From an uncultured Gardnerella sp. (lineage in GTDB: Bacteria; Actinomycetota; Actinomycetes; Actinomycetales; Bifidobacteriaceae): a stretch of DNA of 64,000 bases. The translations under genes and the position numbers were made by a program. A model generated the notes under the pieces. The model ran no database searches and had not been told where the DNA came from. It saw only the letters and a program-made list of their open reading frames with translations. Positions 8,332 through 17,081 of this stretch are shown one piece after another (position 1 is the first letter of the stretch; each line of letters starts with the position of its first letter). The stretch is from positions 1 to 64,000 of the forward strand of contig CAMUFL010000002.1 of the NCBI GenBank assembly GCA_947088155.1, in the 5' to 3' direction.

Positions 8332-11319
8332 ATGGTTGATCACACTCTTGATCAATCCAAAAGCAATACACCTGATTTAAATAATCAGGATCCGTCGTTG
8401 CAAAATGTTCAGCAAGTATCAGAAGCTTTACACGTAGATGCAACTCGCGGCTTAAGTTCCGAAGAAGCATCACGCCGACTTGCACAATTTGGCCCGAATG
8501 CTCTTGCAACCGCTCCAAAAACACCAGCGTGGAAGCGTTTTCTTGAGCAGTTCAAAGATCCGCTTGTTTACTTGCTTATTGCAGCAACAATTATTTCTGC
8601 AATCGCATGGTTCGTAGAGCGAGCGCAGCATAAAGGGAACAGTGGTGGCGAAATTCTGCCGTTTGATTCCATTGTTATTATCATAATTTTGGTTGCGAAT
8701 GCTGTACTTGGTTTTATTCAGGAATCACGTGCAGAAGAAGCAGTTGAAGCTTTGGCTAGAATGAGCGCTCCGCAAACTTCAGTTTTGCGAGATGGACGCG
8801 TTATACGCATCGATACTACGGAAGTAGTTCCGGGCGATATTCTTGTTCTTGGCGAAGGCGACGCAGTTTCTGCAGACGGTCGTTTAATTGCTGCAGCATC
8901 GTTGCGTATTGCTGAAGCAAGTCTTACGGGAGAATCTGTTGCTGTAAGCAAGCGCCCGGATACTTTGCAATCCGCCAAAGCTTTGGGCGATCGTACCAAC
9001 ATGGTTTTCAACGGCACTGCCGTAACTCAAGGAACCGGTCGCGCTATCGTCACTTCAACTGGTATGCACACTCAAGTTGGCAAAATTGCCGATATGCTTT
9101 CCAAGTCGGACGAAGAAACTACCCCTCTTGAGCGCGAAATGGTGCGAGTTTCTAAGGTTCTTGGCATTGCTGTGTGCGTTATTGCGGCTATTGTTCTTGC
9201 GTCAATGTGGCTTCTTGAGGGCTTCCACACAATCCAGGATATTATTGATTCGCTTTTGCTTTCTGTTTCGCTTGCGGTTGCTGCAGTTCCAGAAGGTTTA
9301 GCTGCTATTTTGACTGTTGTGCTTGCTTTGGGCGTTCAGCGTATGGTTAAGCATCATGCGGTTGTGAAGAAGCTTTCTTCTGTAGAAACACTTGGTTCTG
9401 CTTCCGTTATTTGCTCCGATAAAACAGGTACTCTTACTCGTAACGAGATGACTGTTGAGCGCGTAATAACACCTAGCGGTGAAGTGCAACTCACTGGTAG
9501 CGGTTACAAGCCGGAAGGTCGCATGGTTCTTCTTGATTCTGCGGATGCGGATCTTGCTGTTCCTCAAAATCTTGCTACAGAAGTATTAGGAGCTTTAGGT
9601 TCCGGCTATTTGGCTAACGATGGTGATCTTCATTACGACGAATCTACTAAGAGTTGGCAGCCAGTTGGTGACCCTACAGAAGTTTCTATTGTTGTTGCCG
9701 CGCGCAAAACGAAGGCAGATAAGCGTTACGCTCACTTAACTCGTGTTGCAGAAATTCCGTTTACTTCCGAACGAAAGCGCATGTCTGTGGTTGTAAAAGA
9801 TGGTTCAGATTCTGGCAATTTGATTGTTTGCGCTAAGGGCGCTCCGGATGTGCTTCTTTCTTACTGCACGCGAATTGCAGTAGCTGGTGCCGTGCGTCCG
9901 CTTACTGATGGCGATCGCGAGGATATTTTGTCTACTGTCGAGCGCCTTTCGGGAGAAGCTTACCGCACTCTTGGCATGGCGTACCGTCCACTTGGAGTGG
10001 ATAGTTTAACAAAAGTTGATGGCATGGTTGCTAATGCTGCCGGTCAGATTGCTGACGTTGCTGAGCAAAGTGACGTTTTGGAATCTGATTTAATTTGGAA
10101 CGGCATGGTTGGCATTATTGACCCGCCTCGAATTGAAGTTCGAGACAGCGTTGCTCAAGCTCACCGCGCTGGAATCCGCACTGTTATGATTACCGGCGAC
10201 CATCCGCTTACAGCAACCCGTATTGCTAGAGATCTTGGCATTGTTGGCAAAAACGAGCACGCACTTACTGGCGACGATCTCGATAATCTTCTTTCTCTCG
10301 ACGACGACAATATTGCTTTTGACGAAGCAATAAACAAAACTAGCGTTTACGCGCGAGTTGCCCCTGAGCACAAGCTTGCTATTGTGTCTTCATTGCAACG
10401 TCAAGGAAATATTGTTGCTATGACTGGCGATGGTGTGAATGATGCTCCTGCAGTAAAGTCGGCAGATATTGGCGTTGCTATGGGCATTACCGGTACCGAA
10501 GTTACGAAAGAATCTGCAAAGATGATTCTTGCAGACGATAATTTCTCGACTATTGTTGCGGCTGTGCGCGAGGGTAGGGGAATTTTCGACAATATTCGTA
10601 AATTCTTGCGATACTTGCTCAGTTCTAACGTTGGTGAAGTTTGCACAGTTTTCGGTGGCGTTGTTTTTGCTGGCGCGCTTGGAATTACGCAGCCTAATTC
10701 TGTAGGCGTTACGCTTCCACTTCTTGCAACTCAGCTTTTGTGGATTAATTTGCTTACAGATGCCGCTCCTGCTCTTGCTATGGGCGTTGATCCGCAAACT
10801 GATGATGTAATGGACAGGAAGCCTCGAAAGCTTACCGATAGCGTTATTGACCGACGAATGTGGGGAGATATTGTATTTATCGGCATAATCATGGCTGCTA
10901 TTACGTTAATTGGAATGGATATGCATTTGGCAGGAGGCTTATTTACTGACCGTTCTGTTGGTATTATGAGCCACGCTGCACAAATGACTCACGCTCGCAC
11001 AATGGGCTTCACAATTCTTGTGTTTGCACAAATGTTGAACGCATTGGCATCTCGTTCCGATTCTCAAAGCGTATTCGTAGGTTTGTTCGCGAACCGTTGG
11101 CTTTGGGGAGCTATTGCAGTTTCTGTTCTTCTCCAGTTGGCTGTAATTTACATACCATTCTTGAACGAACCATTTGGCACTGTGCCTTTGAGCTTAACTG
11201 AATGGTTTGAGTGCCTTGGCCTTTCAATGGTTGTGCTAATAGCCTCCGAGTTACGAAAGTGCGTTTTACGTTTCATTGCTAAGCGTAAAGCTGCAAACGC
11301 CTTAACTGTTGCAGCTTAA
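8332..11319 (+). CDS. P2-type cation-transporting ATPase
   Basis: A 995-residue P-type ATPase of the Ca2+/Mn2+ (P2A, PMR1-like) type that moves a cation across the membrane at the cost of ATP. In order: a cation-ATPase N-domain, TM1-2, an actuator domain with LTGES, TM3-4 with PEGLAAILT, SDKTGTLT with the phosphorylated Asp, KGAPD in the nucleotide domain, GDGVNDAPA, and six C-terminal membrane segments. The PEGL signature and full C-terminal domain argue against a heavy-metal P1B pump. The ATG follows AAGGGGG. It is a single-gene unit with its own terminator. Calcium is the first guess for substrate; proton, magnesium or manganese remain possible. Confidence 0.9.
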   Translation: MVDHTLDQSKSNTPDLNNQDPSLQNVQQVSEALHVDATRGLSSEEASRRLAQFGPNALATAPKTPAWKRFLEQFKDPLVYLLIAATIISAIAWFVERAQHKGNSGGEILPFDSIVIIIILVANAVLGFIQESRAEEAVEALARMSAPQTSVLRDGRVIRIDTTEVVPGDILVLGEGDAVSADGRLIAAASLRIAEASLTGESVAVSKRPDTLQSAKALGDRTNMVFNGTAVTQGTGRAIVTSTGMHTQVGKIADMLSKSDEETTPLEREMVRVSKVLGIAVCVIAAIVLASMWLLEGFHTIQDIIDSLLLSVSLAVAAVPEGLAAILTVVLALGVQRMVKHHAVVKKLSSVETLGSASVICSDKTGTLTRNEMTVERVITPSGEVQLTGSGYKPEGRMVLLDSADADLAVPQNLATEVLGALGSGYLANDGDLHYDESTKSWQPVGDPTEVSIVVAARKTKADKRYAHLTRVAEIPFTSERKRMSVVVKDGSDSGNLIVCAKGAPDVLLSYCTRIAVAGAVRPLTDGDREDILSTVERLSGEAYRTLGMAYRPLGVDSLTKVDGMVANAAGQIADVAEQSDVLESDLIWNGMVGIIDPPRIEVRDSVAQAHRAGIRTVMITGDHPLTATRIARDLGIVGKNEHALTGDDLDNLLSLDDDNIAFDEAINKTSVYARVAPEHKLAIVSSLQRQGNIVAMTGDGVNDAPAVKSADIGVAMGITGTEVTKESAKMILADDNFSTIVAAVREGRGIFDNIRKFLRYLLSSNVGEVCTVFGGVVFAGALGITQPNSVGVTLPLLATQLLWINLLTDAAPALAMGVDPQTDDVMDRKPRKLTDSVIDRRMWGDIVFIGIIMAAITLIGMDMHLAGGLFTDRSVGIMSHAAQMTHARTMGFTILVFAQMLNALASRSDSQSVFVGLFANRWLWGAIAVSVLLQLAVIYIPFLNEPFGTVPLSLTEWFECLGLSMVVLIASELRKCVLRFIAKRKAANALTVAA

Positions 11320-11350
11320 TAAAATAAATTATCAAGCTGCCTTGCAAATA

Positions 11351-11410
11351 CGCGGTACAGTACGTAGTTTTCTTACATCAGCTACGTTTCTGTGCCGCGT
11401 TTTGTGTTTT
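11351..11410 (+). terminator. Terminator after the P2-type ATPase gene
   Basis: CGCGGTACAG (11351-11360) pairs with CTGTGCCGCG (11390-11399), with an inner TACGTAG/CTACGT stem. TTTTGTGTTTTT follows. Confidence 0.85.
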
Positions 11411-11563
11411 TATTTTCTATAAAATTTTTTGCAGTCAATCACAGACCGCGGCACGCGCTACAATTGGCCGTATTGTAATTTTCGTACAAAATAGAAAGCA
11501 AATTATTTCGTGCGAACAATGAAGTTGTTTATGTGTTGATACATCACAAGGAGATTTGACGCT

Positions 11564-12145
11564 ATGCTGTTGTCTGATCACGACATTCTCAAAGCTCATG
11601 ATGAGGGTCATATTGATTTGACCCCATGGACCCCGGAAATGGTGCAGCCTGCGTCGATTGACGTGCGTCTTGACCGATTCTTCCGCTTATTTAACAATCA
11701 CGCGTATACGTATGTTGATCCTGCAGAAAATCAGGGTGAACTTACTGAGCAGTTTGAAGTTGCTCCAGACGAGCCGTGGATTTTGCATCCAGGCGAGTTC
11801 GCTCTAGGAGCTACTTGGGAATACGTAAAACTTGACGCAACCATTGCTGCGCGTTTGGAAGGCAAAAGCTCACTTGGTCGCCTTGGTATTTTGACTCATT
11901 CTACAGCTGGCTTTATTGACCCAGGTTTTGAAGGGCACATTACTCTGGAGCTTTCTAACGTTAGTACTTTGCCGGTTAAGCTTTGGCCAGGAATGAAAAT
12001 TGGTCAAATGTGCTTCTTCCAGCTAAGTTCACCATGTGAGAATCCATACGGTTCTGCAGTAAACGGCTCTCACTACCAAGGTCAGCGTGGCCCAACTCCT
12101 TCTCGCTCGTACGAGCATTTTTACCGTGCAGATTTGAGCGAATAG
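11564..12145 (+). CDS. dcd: dCTP deaminase
   Basis: Dcd deaminates dCTP toward dUTP or dUMP for thymidylate synthesis. The 193-residue protein has the trimeric dUTPase-like fold signatures: RLEGKSSLGRLGILTH with the catalytic Arg/Ser region, and GFIDPGFEGHITLEL with the catalytic Glu. Its length matches actinobacterial enzymes, some of which are bifunctional and release dUMP directly; which type this is cannot be decided by eye. The start has a strong CAAGGAG site. It is a monocistronic unit with a terminator at 12216. Confidence 0.93.
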   Translation: MLLSDHDILKAHDEGHIDLTPWTPEMVQPASIDVRLDRFFRLFNNHAYTYVDPAENQGELTEQFEVAPDEPWILHPGEFALGATWEYVKLDATIAARLEGKSSLGRLGILTHSTAGFIDPGFEGHITLELSNVSTLPVKLWPGMKIGQMCFFQLSSPCENPYGSAVNGSHYQGQRGPTPSRSYEHFYRADLSE

Positions 12146-12215
12146 CGTTTAATACAGGCAGATACGCTATAAAAGTAAGAATTTCAGAGGAAAAGTAGAT
12201 AATTTTAAGGAAACT

Positions 12216-12256
12216 ATCAGGCAGTATTACTGTACTATACAGCCTGATGTGTTTTT
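12216..12256 (+). terminator. Terminator after dcd
   Basis: ATCAGGC (12216-12222) pairs with GCCTGAT (12242-12248), followed by GTGTTTTT. The T run merges into the TATAAT box of the candidate small RNA promoter. Confidence 0.75.
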
Positions 12257-12261
12257 ATAAT
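12256..12261 (+). promoter_or_regulatory. Perfect -10 box of candidate sRNA
   Basis: TATAAT lies 7 bases before the proposed start of the small RNA. I do not see a good TTGACA-type -35 at 16-18 bases spacing, so promoter strength is uncertain. Confidence 0.45.
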
Positions 12262-12267
12262 AGTGTC

Positions 12268-12357
12268 GAACAAAACGACAGGTGCAGAGCACCTAAAACT
12301 TATTCTTTTCTTCTCTCCTTTATTTCCCCGGCGCTATGCGCCGGGGTTAAATTTTTT
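12268..12357 (+). ncRNA. Candidate small regulatory RNA with pyrimidine-rich region
   Basis: A roughly 90-nt transcript is suggested by a perfect TATAAT box on one side and a textbook terminator on the other. In between are a possible small hairpin TGTCG/CGACA (12264-12280, overlapping the proposed start), hairpin GGTGC-AGA-GCACC (12281-12293), a single-stranded stretch of almost only C and U (12301-12325) containing TCTCCTTT, complementary to Shine-Dalgarno sequences, and the terminator stem at 12326-12346 followed by seven T. No reading frame with a ribosome binding site is present. Since dcd already has a terminator upstream, the second one implies an independent transcript. I do not recognise a known RNA family. 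Confidence 0.5.
12326..12357 (+). terminator. Very stable terminator hairpin
   Basis: CCCCGGCGC and GCGCCGGGG form a nine-base perfect stem with loop TAT, followed by TTAAATTTTTTT. There is no T run on the minus strand, so it works in plus orientation only. Confidence 0.85.
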
Positions 12358-12366
12358 TGGCTACAT

Positions 12367-12405
12367 TAAAAGTTAGGGGTTATAAGCCAAAGGCCTATAA
12401 CCCCT
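12367..12405 (-). terminator. Terminator after oxyR
   Basis: AGGGGTTATA (12375-12384) pairs perfectly with TATAACCCCT (12396-12405), with an inner GCC/GGC pair. On the minus strand AACTTTTAAT follows. It lies 41 bases after the LysR-family gene. Confidence 0.65.
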
Positions 12406-12446
12406 ATAACACCACAACCCTGATTCGCAACTTCCGTAGCGCACTT

Positions 12447-13349
12447 TTACTTTTTATGCAGATCAGCGCATGTGGAAGCAATTATTTTGCACAATCCTTC
12501 CATAATCGCGTCAACTGGAGAAGCTGATCTCCAATTCAAATACAACGATCTATAAGGCTTAGGATTTTCGAATTCTCGCAGAACTAAGCCTGCTGGTTGT
12601 ACAATAGGCGGAATTGTTGCCAAACGCGGCAGTAAAGTTACATCTCGGCTACCAACAACCATATATCTCAACGTTTCTAATGAAGTAGCTCTAAACTCAG
12701 ACTGCTTCGCACCAACTTTTTGGCACACATCAAGCATACTTCTTCGCATGCAATGCCCATCTTCCAGCAAAAGCACACGCTGAGTTGACAAATCAGAAAG
12801 CTCAACCGGCTTACTTTCATGCCCAAATGCAGAATTTGTAGAAGCTGCAAGCAAAAAGTCTTCATCAAAAATATGACACGTTTTTATCGAAGACTCATTC
12901 AATCTTTCGCTTAATATAACTGCATCAATTTGACCACTATTAAGTAGGTCAATAAGCTTTGCCGATTTTTCTTCTACAAAACGGATGGCAAGATTCGGTT
13001 TTAGTCGTCGCAGCACAGGCATAATTCGCGGCAATAAATACGGGCATAATGTTGGAAAAACACCTAAAACCACTGTCGACGACCATGGATCTTCTGCACG
13101 TCTTGCTGCTTGCCGAATGTGAGACATGTCTGATTGAATGCGCTTGGCATAGTACACAACTTCGCGACCAGCAGGCGTCAAAATTTGTTTACCAGGAGTG
13201 CGCTCAATAAGTTCCACGCCCAATGTTTCTTCAAGCTTTTTAATTTGTGTTGAAAGAGTTGGCTGAGAAACATTCATGCGAGCAGCAGCTTTAGTAAAAC
13301 TTTCTTCTTGCGCAAAGGATATAAGATATTCCAATGCTCTAATATTCAT
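12447..13349 (-). CDS. oxyR: Hydrogen-peroxide-sensing LysR-family regulator OxyR
   Basis: A 300-residue LysR regulator: an N-terminal winged helix-turn-helix (1-60, with AAARMNVSQPTLSTQIKKLE) and a C-terminal sensor domain. LLEDGHCMRRSMLDVC places cysteines at residues 200 and 209, matching the redox pair 199/208 of the Escherichia coli protein, so peroxide sensing by disulfide formation is well supported. It is the last gene of the ahpC-ahpF-oxyR series on the minus strand, 48 bases after ahpF. An OxyR-like operator lies before ahpC. The ribosome binding site is weak (GTGGGCGGATT). Confidence 0.9.
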   Translation of the reverse strand: MNIRALEYLISFAQEESFTKAAARMNVSQPTLSTQIKKLEETLGVELIERTPGKQILTPAGREVVYYAKRIQSDMSHIRQAARRAEDPWSSTVVLGVFPTLCPYLLPRIMPVLRRLKPNLAIRFVEEKSAKLIDLLNSGQIDAVILSERLNESSIKTCHIFDEDFLLAASTNSAFGHESKPVELSDLSTQRVLLLEDGHCMRRSMLDVCQKVGAKQSEFRATSLETLRYMVVGSRDVTLLPRLATIPPIVQPAGLVLREFENPKPYRSLYLNWRSASPVDAIMEGLCKIIASTCADLHKK

Positions 13350-13397
13350 AATCCGCCCACTTCTTTTATTAAATAATAATTTTGCTATGCAGAAAAC

Positions 13398-15059
13398 TTA
13401 TTTTTTATTTTGCGGATTGCGAATAATGTAGTCAAATGCGGATAAAGCTGCATTTGCGCCCGATCCATACGCTGTAACGATTTGCTTATACGGCTCATCC
13501 GAGCAATCTCCTGCAGCAAAAATACCAGGAACTTCTGTGCAGCCTGCTTTATCTGTAATAATTTCTTTTCGCTTATTAAGAGGCAGCTGATTTTCCAGCC
13601 AGCTAGTGTTTGGAGCCAAACCAATCTGCACGAATACGCCGTCCGCTTCAATAACATGCTCTTTAGATTCGGAATTATTTGCGCTGTTTCTATCTAAGTA
13701 ATGCACTGCCGTAACTTTATTGCCATTACCTTCAACTTTGCTTACAGCAGCACTCGTAATAACTTCAGTATTTGCCAAATTATTCAAAGTATTTAGTAAT
13801 ACTTGATCCGCTTTAAGAGCATCCATAAATTCAACTACAGTAACGTGCTTTGCGATACCAGCTAAATCAATCGCTGCTTCTACTCCAGAATTGCCTCCGC
13901 CAACTACTACTACATTCTTGTCTTTGAAAAGCGGACCGTCACAATGAGGGCAGAACGACACTCCCTTATTGCGATACTCGTCTTCTCCAGGAACGCCTAA
14001 TGTACGCCATGTTGCACCAGTTGCAACAATTACGGCACGAGCTTTCAACGCACCGCCTGAACGCGCGTGAATAGTATGCAAACCGTATGCTTCTTTAGCT
14101 AAATCAAGCGAATCTGCCCAATCAGGCGTAAAAACGTCAATATTGTATTGCGCAATATGTTTAGTTAAATCTGCTGCCAGCTGGGCGCCAGTAGTATGCG
14201 TTTGCGAAATATGATTTTCGATACTTTCAGTTTCTACAACCTGCCCGCCACGATGATCCATAATCATAGCTGTACGCAAGCCTTTGCGCGCAGTATAAAT
14301 TGCAGCAGCTGAAGCTGCAGGACCACCGCCAACAAGAACAATATCGTACGGGTCTTGCGCATTCATTTTTTCTGCGAGCGCAGCGTTTGCCACAGAAACG
14401 CTATTATTTCCATCAGATTTTTCGCTAGACGCAAGTATTGCCACCAGTTCGTCTATTCCTGCTCTTCCGGAAGAAATAAGTTTTCCGTCTTCGAATACTG
14501 CCGGCACGCTCATTATGCCAAGGCGCTCTACTTCTTCTCTGAAAGCGCTACCTTCTACGGCAGTATGTTTAATTGCGGGGTTGATTATTGAAATTGTGTT
14601 TAGCGATTGCACAACTTCTGGGCAATTTAAGCAAGTTACCGACATGTAGGTTGTTATGTTATGCGAACCGAGTTTTAGTATTTCGTTGCGCTGTTCTTCG
14701 CTAACTTTCGGAGCATATCCGCTTACTTGCAGCAGTGCTAAAACAAGCGAACTAAATTCGTGTCCAAGAGGCAAGCCTGCGAAGGTCACGAATACTTCAT
14801 TTTCTTCGTTTTGACTATTTTGAGCTTCTACGCGCCTAATTACAAAACTTGGCTTGCGTATTGTGCCAGTCTGGTTTACTGCTTGTTTGCCTTCAACAAT
14901 GCTGATTTTGCTGCTTTGTTGAGATACTTCATTAAGTAGCGCACGAACTTTTTGGGATGTTTCCGAATTATCCGTATACGCTACAAGTTCAACAGGAGAA
15001 ACCATTTTCTTTAATAATTCCGCGAGTTGATTAGTTAATGATGTATTCAGCAGGGACAT
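13398..15059 (-). CDS. ahpF: Alkyl hydroperoxide reductase flavoprotein subunit
   Basis: AhpF passes electrons from NAD(P)H through FAD to AhpC. The N-terminal part (1-210) is the tandem thioredoxin-like domain with VTCLNCPEVV, redox cysteines at 143 and 146. The C-terminal part is a thioredoxin-reductase module with the FAD-binding VGGGPAAS (about 243-250), CPHC at 370-373 and a second Rossmann motif VVGGGNSGVEAA. Length 553 against about 520 in enterobacteria; extra residues are mostly in linkers (for example NSESKEH). It sits between ahpC and oxyR. The presence of both modules distinguishes it from a plain thioredoxin reductase. Confidence 0.93.
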   Translation of the reverse strand: MSLLNTSLTNQLAELLKKMVSPVELVAYTDNSETSQKVRALLNEVSQQSSKISIVEGKQAVNQTGTIRKPSFVIRRVEAQNSQNEENEVFVTFAGLPLGHEFSSLVLALLQVSGYAPKVSEEQRNEILKLGSHNITTYMSVTCLNCPEVVQSLNTISIINPAIKHTAVEGSAFREEVERLGIMSVPAVFEDGKLISSGRAGIDELVAILASSEKSDGNNSVSVANAALAEKMNAQDPYDIVLVGGGPAASAAAIYTARKGLRTAMIMDHRGGQVVETESIENHISQTHTTGAQLAADLTKHIAQYNIDVFTPDWADSLDLAKEAYGLHTIHARSGGALKARAVIVATGATWRTLGVPGEDEYRNKGVSFCPHCDGPLFKDKNVVVVGGGNSGVEAAIDLAGIAKHVTVVEFMDALKADQVLLNTLNNLANTEVITSAAVSKVEGNGNKVTAVHYLDRNSANNSESKEHVIEADGVFVQIGLAPNTSWLENQLPLNKRKEIITDKAGCTEVPGIFAAGDCSDEPYKQIVTAYGSGANAALSAFDYIIRNPQNKK

Positions 15060-15112
15060 AAAATTTTACTTCTTTCAGCAATATTGATTGTAGGTTTACG
15101 TAATAAATATGG

Positions 15113-15148
15113 TTGCGTAGGAAGCTACGATTGCAGTTTCCTACGCAA
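15113..15148 (-). other. Intercistronic hairpin between ahpC and ahpF
   Basis: TTGCGTAGGAA (15113-15123) and TTCCTACGCAA (15138-15148) form an 11-base perfect stem with a 14-base loop, 20 bases after the ahpC stop codon. No T run follows on the minus strand, so it is more likely a processing or stability element, or a partial terminator, than a full stop. Confidence 0.65.
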
Positions 15149-15167
15149 TATTTGGATTTTAGATAAA

Positions 15168-15731
15168 TCAGATTTTGCCGACTAAATCGATGGAAGGTTC
15201 CAAGGTTTCTTCGCCCTGCTCCCATTTTGCTGGGCAAACTTCACCTGGGTGGGCTGCAATATACTGAGCTGCTTTAACTTTACGAAGAAGCTCGTCAGCG
15301 TTGCGACCAATGCCGTCAGCTGTCATTTCGAAGAACTGAATCATGCCTTGTGGGTCAACTAGGAAAGTTGCGCGGTGAGCTAAACCTGATTCTTGATTCC
15401 AAGCATCAAAATTACGCGAAAGAGCACCGGAAGGATCGCCCAACATCGTGTATTTTACTTTTGCAATGGCTTCAGAATCGTCATGCCATGCTTTGTGCAC
15501 GAAGTGAGTGTCCGTAGAAACGGAATATACTTCTACGCCAAGCTTTTGCAATTCTTCGTAATGGTTCGCTAAATCTTCCAACTCAGTTGGGCAAACGAAT
15601 GAGAAATCTGCTGGGTAGAAGAAGAATATAGCCCACTTGCCGAGTACATCAGCATCGCTTACTTCAACAAATTCACCATTCTTATAGCCGTTTACTTTGA
15701 ATGGAAGAATATGCGTGTTCATAAGACTCAT
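15168..15731 (-). CDS. ahpC: Alkyl hydroperoxide reductase peroxiredoxin subunit
   Basis: A typical two-cysteine peroxiredoxin that reduces hydrogen peroxide and organic peroxides in the cytoplasm and is recycled by AhpF. The 187-residue length equals the family standard. The peroxidatic cysteine lies in PADFSFVCPTE and the resolving cysteine in HPGEVCPAKW. It is the first gene of the ahpC-ahpF-oxyR unit. A tandem OxyR-like operator lies 73-118 bases upstream of the start. An intercistronic hairpin after it would favour higher AhpC than AhpF levels, as the pathway needs; this is inference. Confidence 0.96.
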   Translation of the reverse strand: MSLMNTHILPFKVNGYKNGEFVEVSDADVLGKWAIFFFYPADFSFVCPTELEDLANHYEELQKLGVEVYSVSTDTHFVHKAWHDDSEAIAKVKYTMLGDPSGALSRNFDAWNQESGLAHRATFLVDPQGMIQFFEMTADGIGRNADELLRKVKAAQYIAAHPGEVCPAKWEQGEETLEPSIDLVGKI

Positions 15732-15803
15732 ATTATGCTCCTAAATATATTATTTTTGCGCATTCGTTGCGCTTTCTTTGTGCTTTTAATTTTCACTTTA
15801 AGA

Positions 15804-15849
15804 ATAGGTTACGTCTATAAAGAATTCTAGTTTTATAGTTATTTTCTAT
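15804..15849 (-). promoter_or_regulatory. Tandem OxyR-like operator upstream of ahpC
   Basis: Two exact ATAG-N7-CTAT elements lie at 15804-15818 and 15835-15849. This is the half-operator arrangement known for OxyR of proteobacteria. The gap between the two is 16 bases where the classical full site has 7, a difference of 9 bases or a little under one helical turn. The site is upstream of ahpC and the regulator gene is in the same cluster. Confidence 0.65.
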
Positions 15850-15933
15850 AAAGACTATACAAATTACCAATATCGCGTTTTGTGCAAATATTTTCGTACT
15901 ATATGCCTATATGCGAAAAATACAATTTCCAAG

Positions 15934-16007
15934 TGGAGCGGACAACGGGAATCGAACCCGCCTCTGAAGCTTGGGAAGCTTCCATTCTACCGATGAACTA
16001 TGTCCGC
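15934..16007 (-). tRNA. tRNA-Gly(CCC)
   Basis: Acceptor arms GCGGACA and TGTCCGC pair over seven bases. Anticodon stem GAAGC/GCTTC encloses TTCCCAA, anticodon CCC. The T arm has GGTTCGATTCC. The 3' end is T followed by an encoded CCA. It reads GGG codons. Confidence 0.94.
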
Positions 16008-16112
16008 ATGCAGCAACTAAATCAAAGCAGTAGCAGCACATTTAAGGGTAGCATGCAGGGCTCACCGCTTCAACATGTTCTTCTACTAAATATAGTTTAT
16101 TAAGACTATACG

Positions 16113-16994
16113 CTACGCAGCCATGCTAATAAGCTGCTTAATTCTATCTTTTACAGGCGGATGCGATGCGCATAATCTAACTAACGTCGAGTCGTAATTA
16201 TTCCAAGGTTGAATAATCATTAACGAGGCAACAGCTTGCAATCCTGCAGTAGATTTCATCTCATGAAGCTGTAATCCGTAAGCGATTTTATTTAGAGCAG
16301 AAGCAAGAGCCGCGGAATCTCCAGTTATTTCGCACCCACCCCTGTCTGCATCAAACTCTCTAGAAATAGGTATGTTGAAGTTCATAATAACAGCAGCAAT
16401 AGGTGCAAACAGCATATTCAAAGCCGCGCCAACAAATTTACAATATTTACGAGCATCTTCACTATATGTGTTACCAACATAAACAAGCCAAGAACCAGCA
16501 TACGTGAGTACTGTTGCAGTAGATGTAGCCAATGCAGAAGCAAGAATATCGTGATTGTAAATATGCATTAACTCATGACTTACTACCCCACGAAGCTCGC
16601 GCTCATTGAGTATATTTATTAGACCTCTCGTAAAGCATATGCTTGCGTGACGTTCACTTCTTCCCGTCGCAAAAGCGTTAGGACTTTGATGAGGAGATAC
16701 CATTACACTTGGCATAGGTTTCCCGATGTGCGCAGACATCTCCCTAACTATTCCATATAAAACAGGCTCTTCATCCTCGGTAACTTCAACTGCTCGCATA
16801 ACAAAAATTGCAAGCTTGCTAGAAAACCAATAAGCACTAGCACTTAAAGCAACTCCAATAATCAAAAGCCATATAAGCGTTGCAAATTTTGTACCTAAAA
16901 TAACCCAGAATAGCGCAAGAATAAACCACACAACGCAGAAAAACAGCGCAGCCTTAACGCTGTTATATTGGTAATTTCTTGCGCCATTCAACAT
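16113..16994 (-). CDS. htpX: Membrane metalloprotease HtpX (M48 family)
   Basis: A zinc endoprotease that degrades damaged membrane proteins. The 293 residues show two N-terminal membrane helices (about 15-36 and 38-56), the zinc motif HELMH at 140-144 and the third ligand Glu213 in EFDADRGG, with further hydrophobic segments around 153-206. This order and length match HtpX. There is no visible ribosome binding site before the ATG, and a TAGACT box ends 7 bases upstream, so a leaderless mRNA is possible. No operon partner is apparent. Confidence 0.93.
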   Translation of the reverse strand: MLNGARNYQYNSVKAALFFCVVWFILALFWVILGTKFATLIWLLIIGVALSASAYWFSSKLAIFVMRAVEVTEDEEPVLYGIVREMSAHIGKPMPSVMVSPHQSPNAFATGRSERHASICFTRGLINILNERELRGVVSHELMHIYNHDILASALATSTATVLTYAGSWLVYVGNTYSEDARKYCKFVGAALNMLFAPIAAVIMNFNIPISREFDADRGGCEITGDSAALASALNKIAYGLQLHEMKSTAGLQAVASLMIIQPWNNYDSTLVRLCASHPPVKDRIKQLISMAA

Positions 16995-17081
16995 GTTAGC
17001 CAGTCTAATAATAAGAACTTAAATTTTTCTGAATGTATACTGCGTATTTACTAACTACAAACCAGAAATATTAAGCTTTAA

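Noticed and set aside
15882..16103. Open frame across tRNA-Gly
   Set aside because: It reads through the tRNA gene on the opposite strand and has no ribosome binding site.
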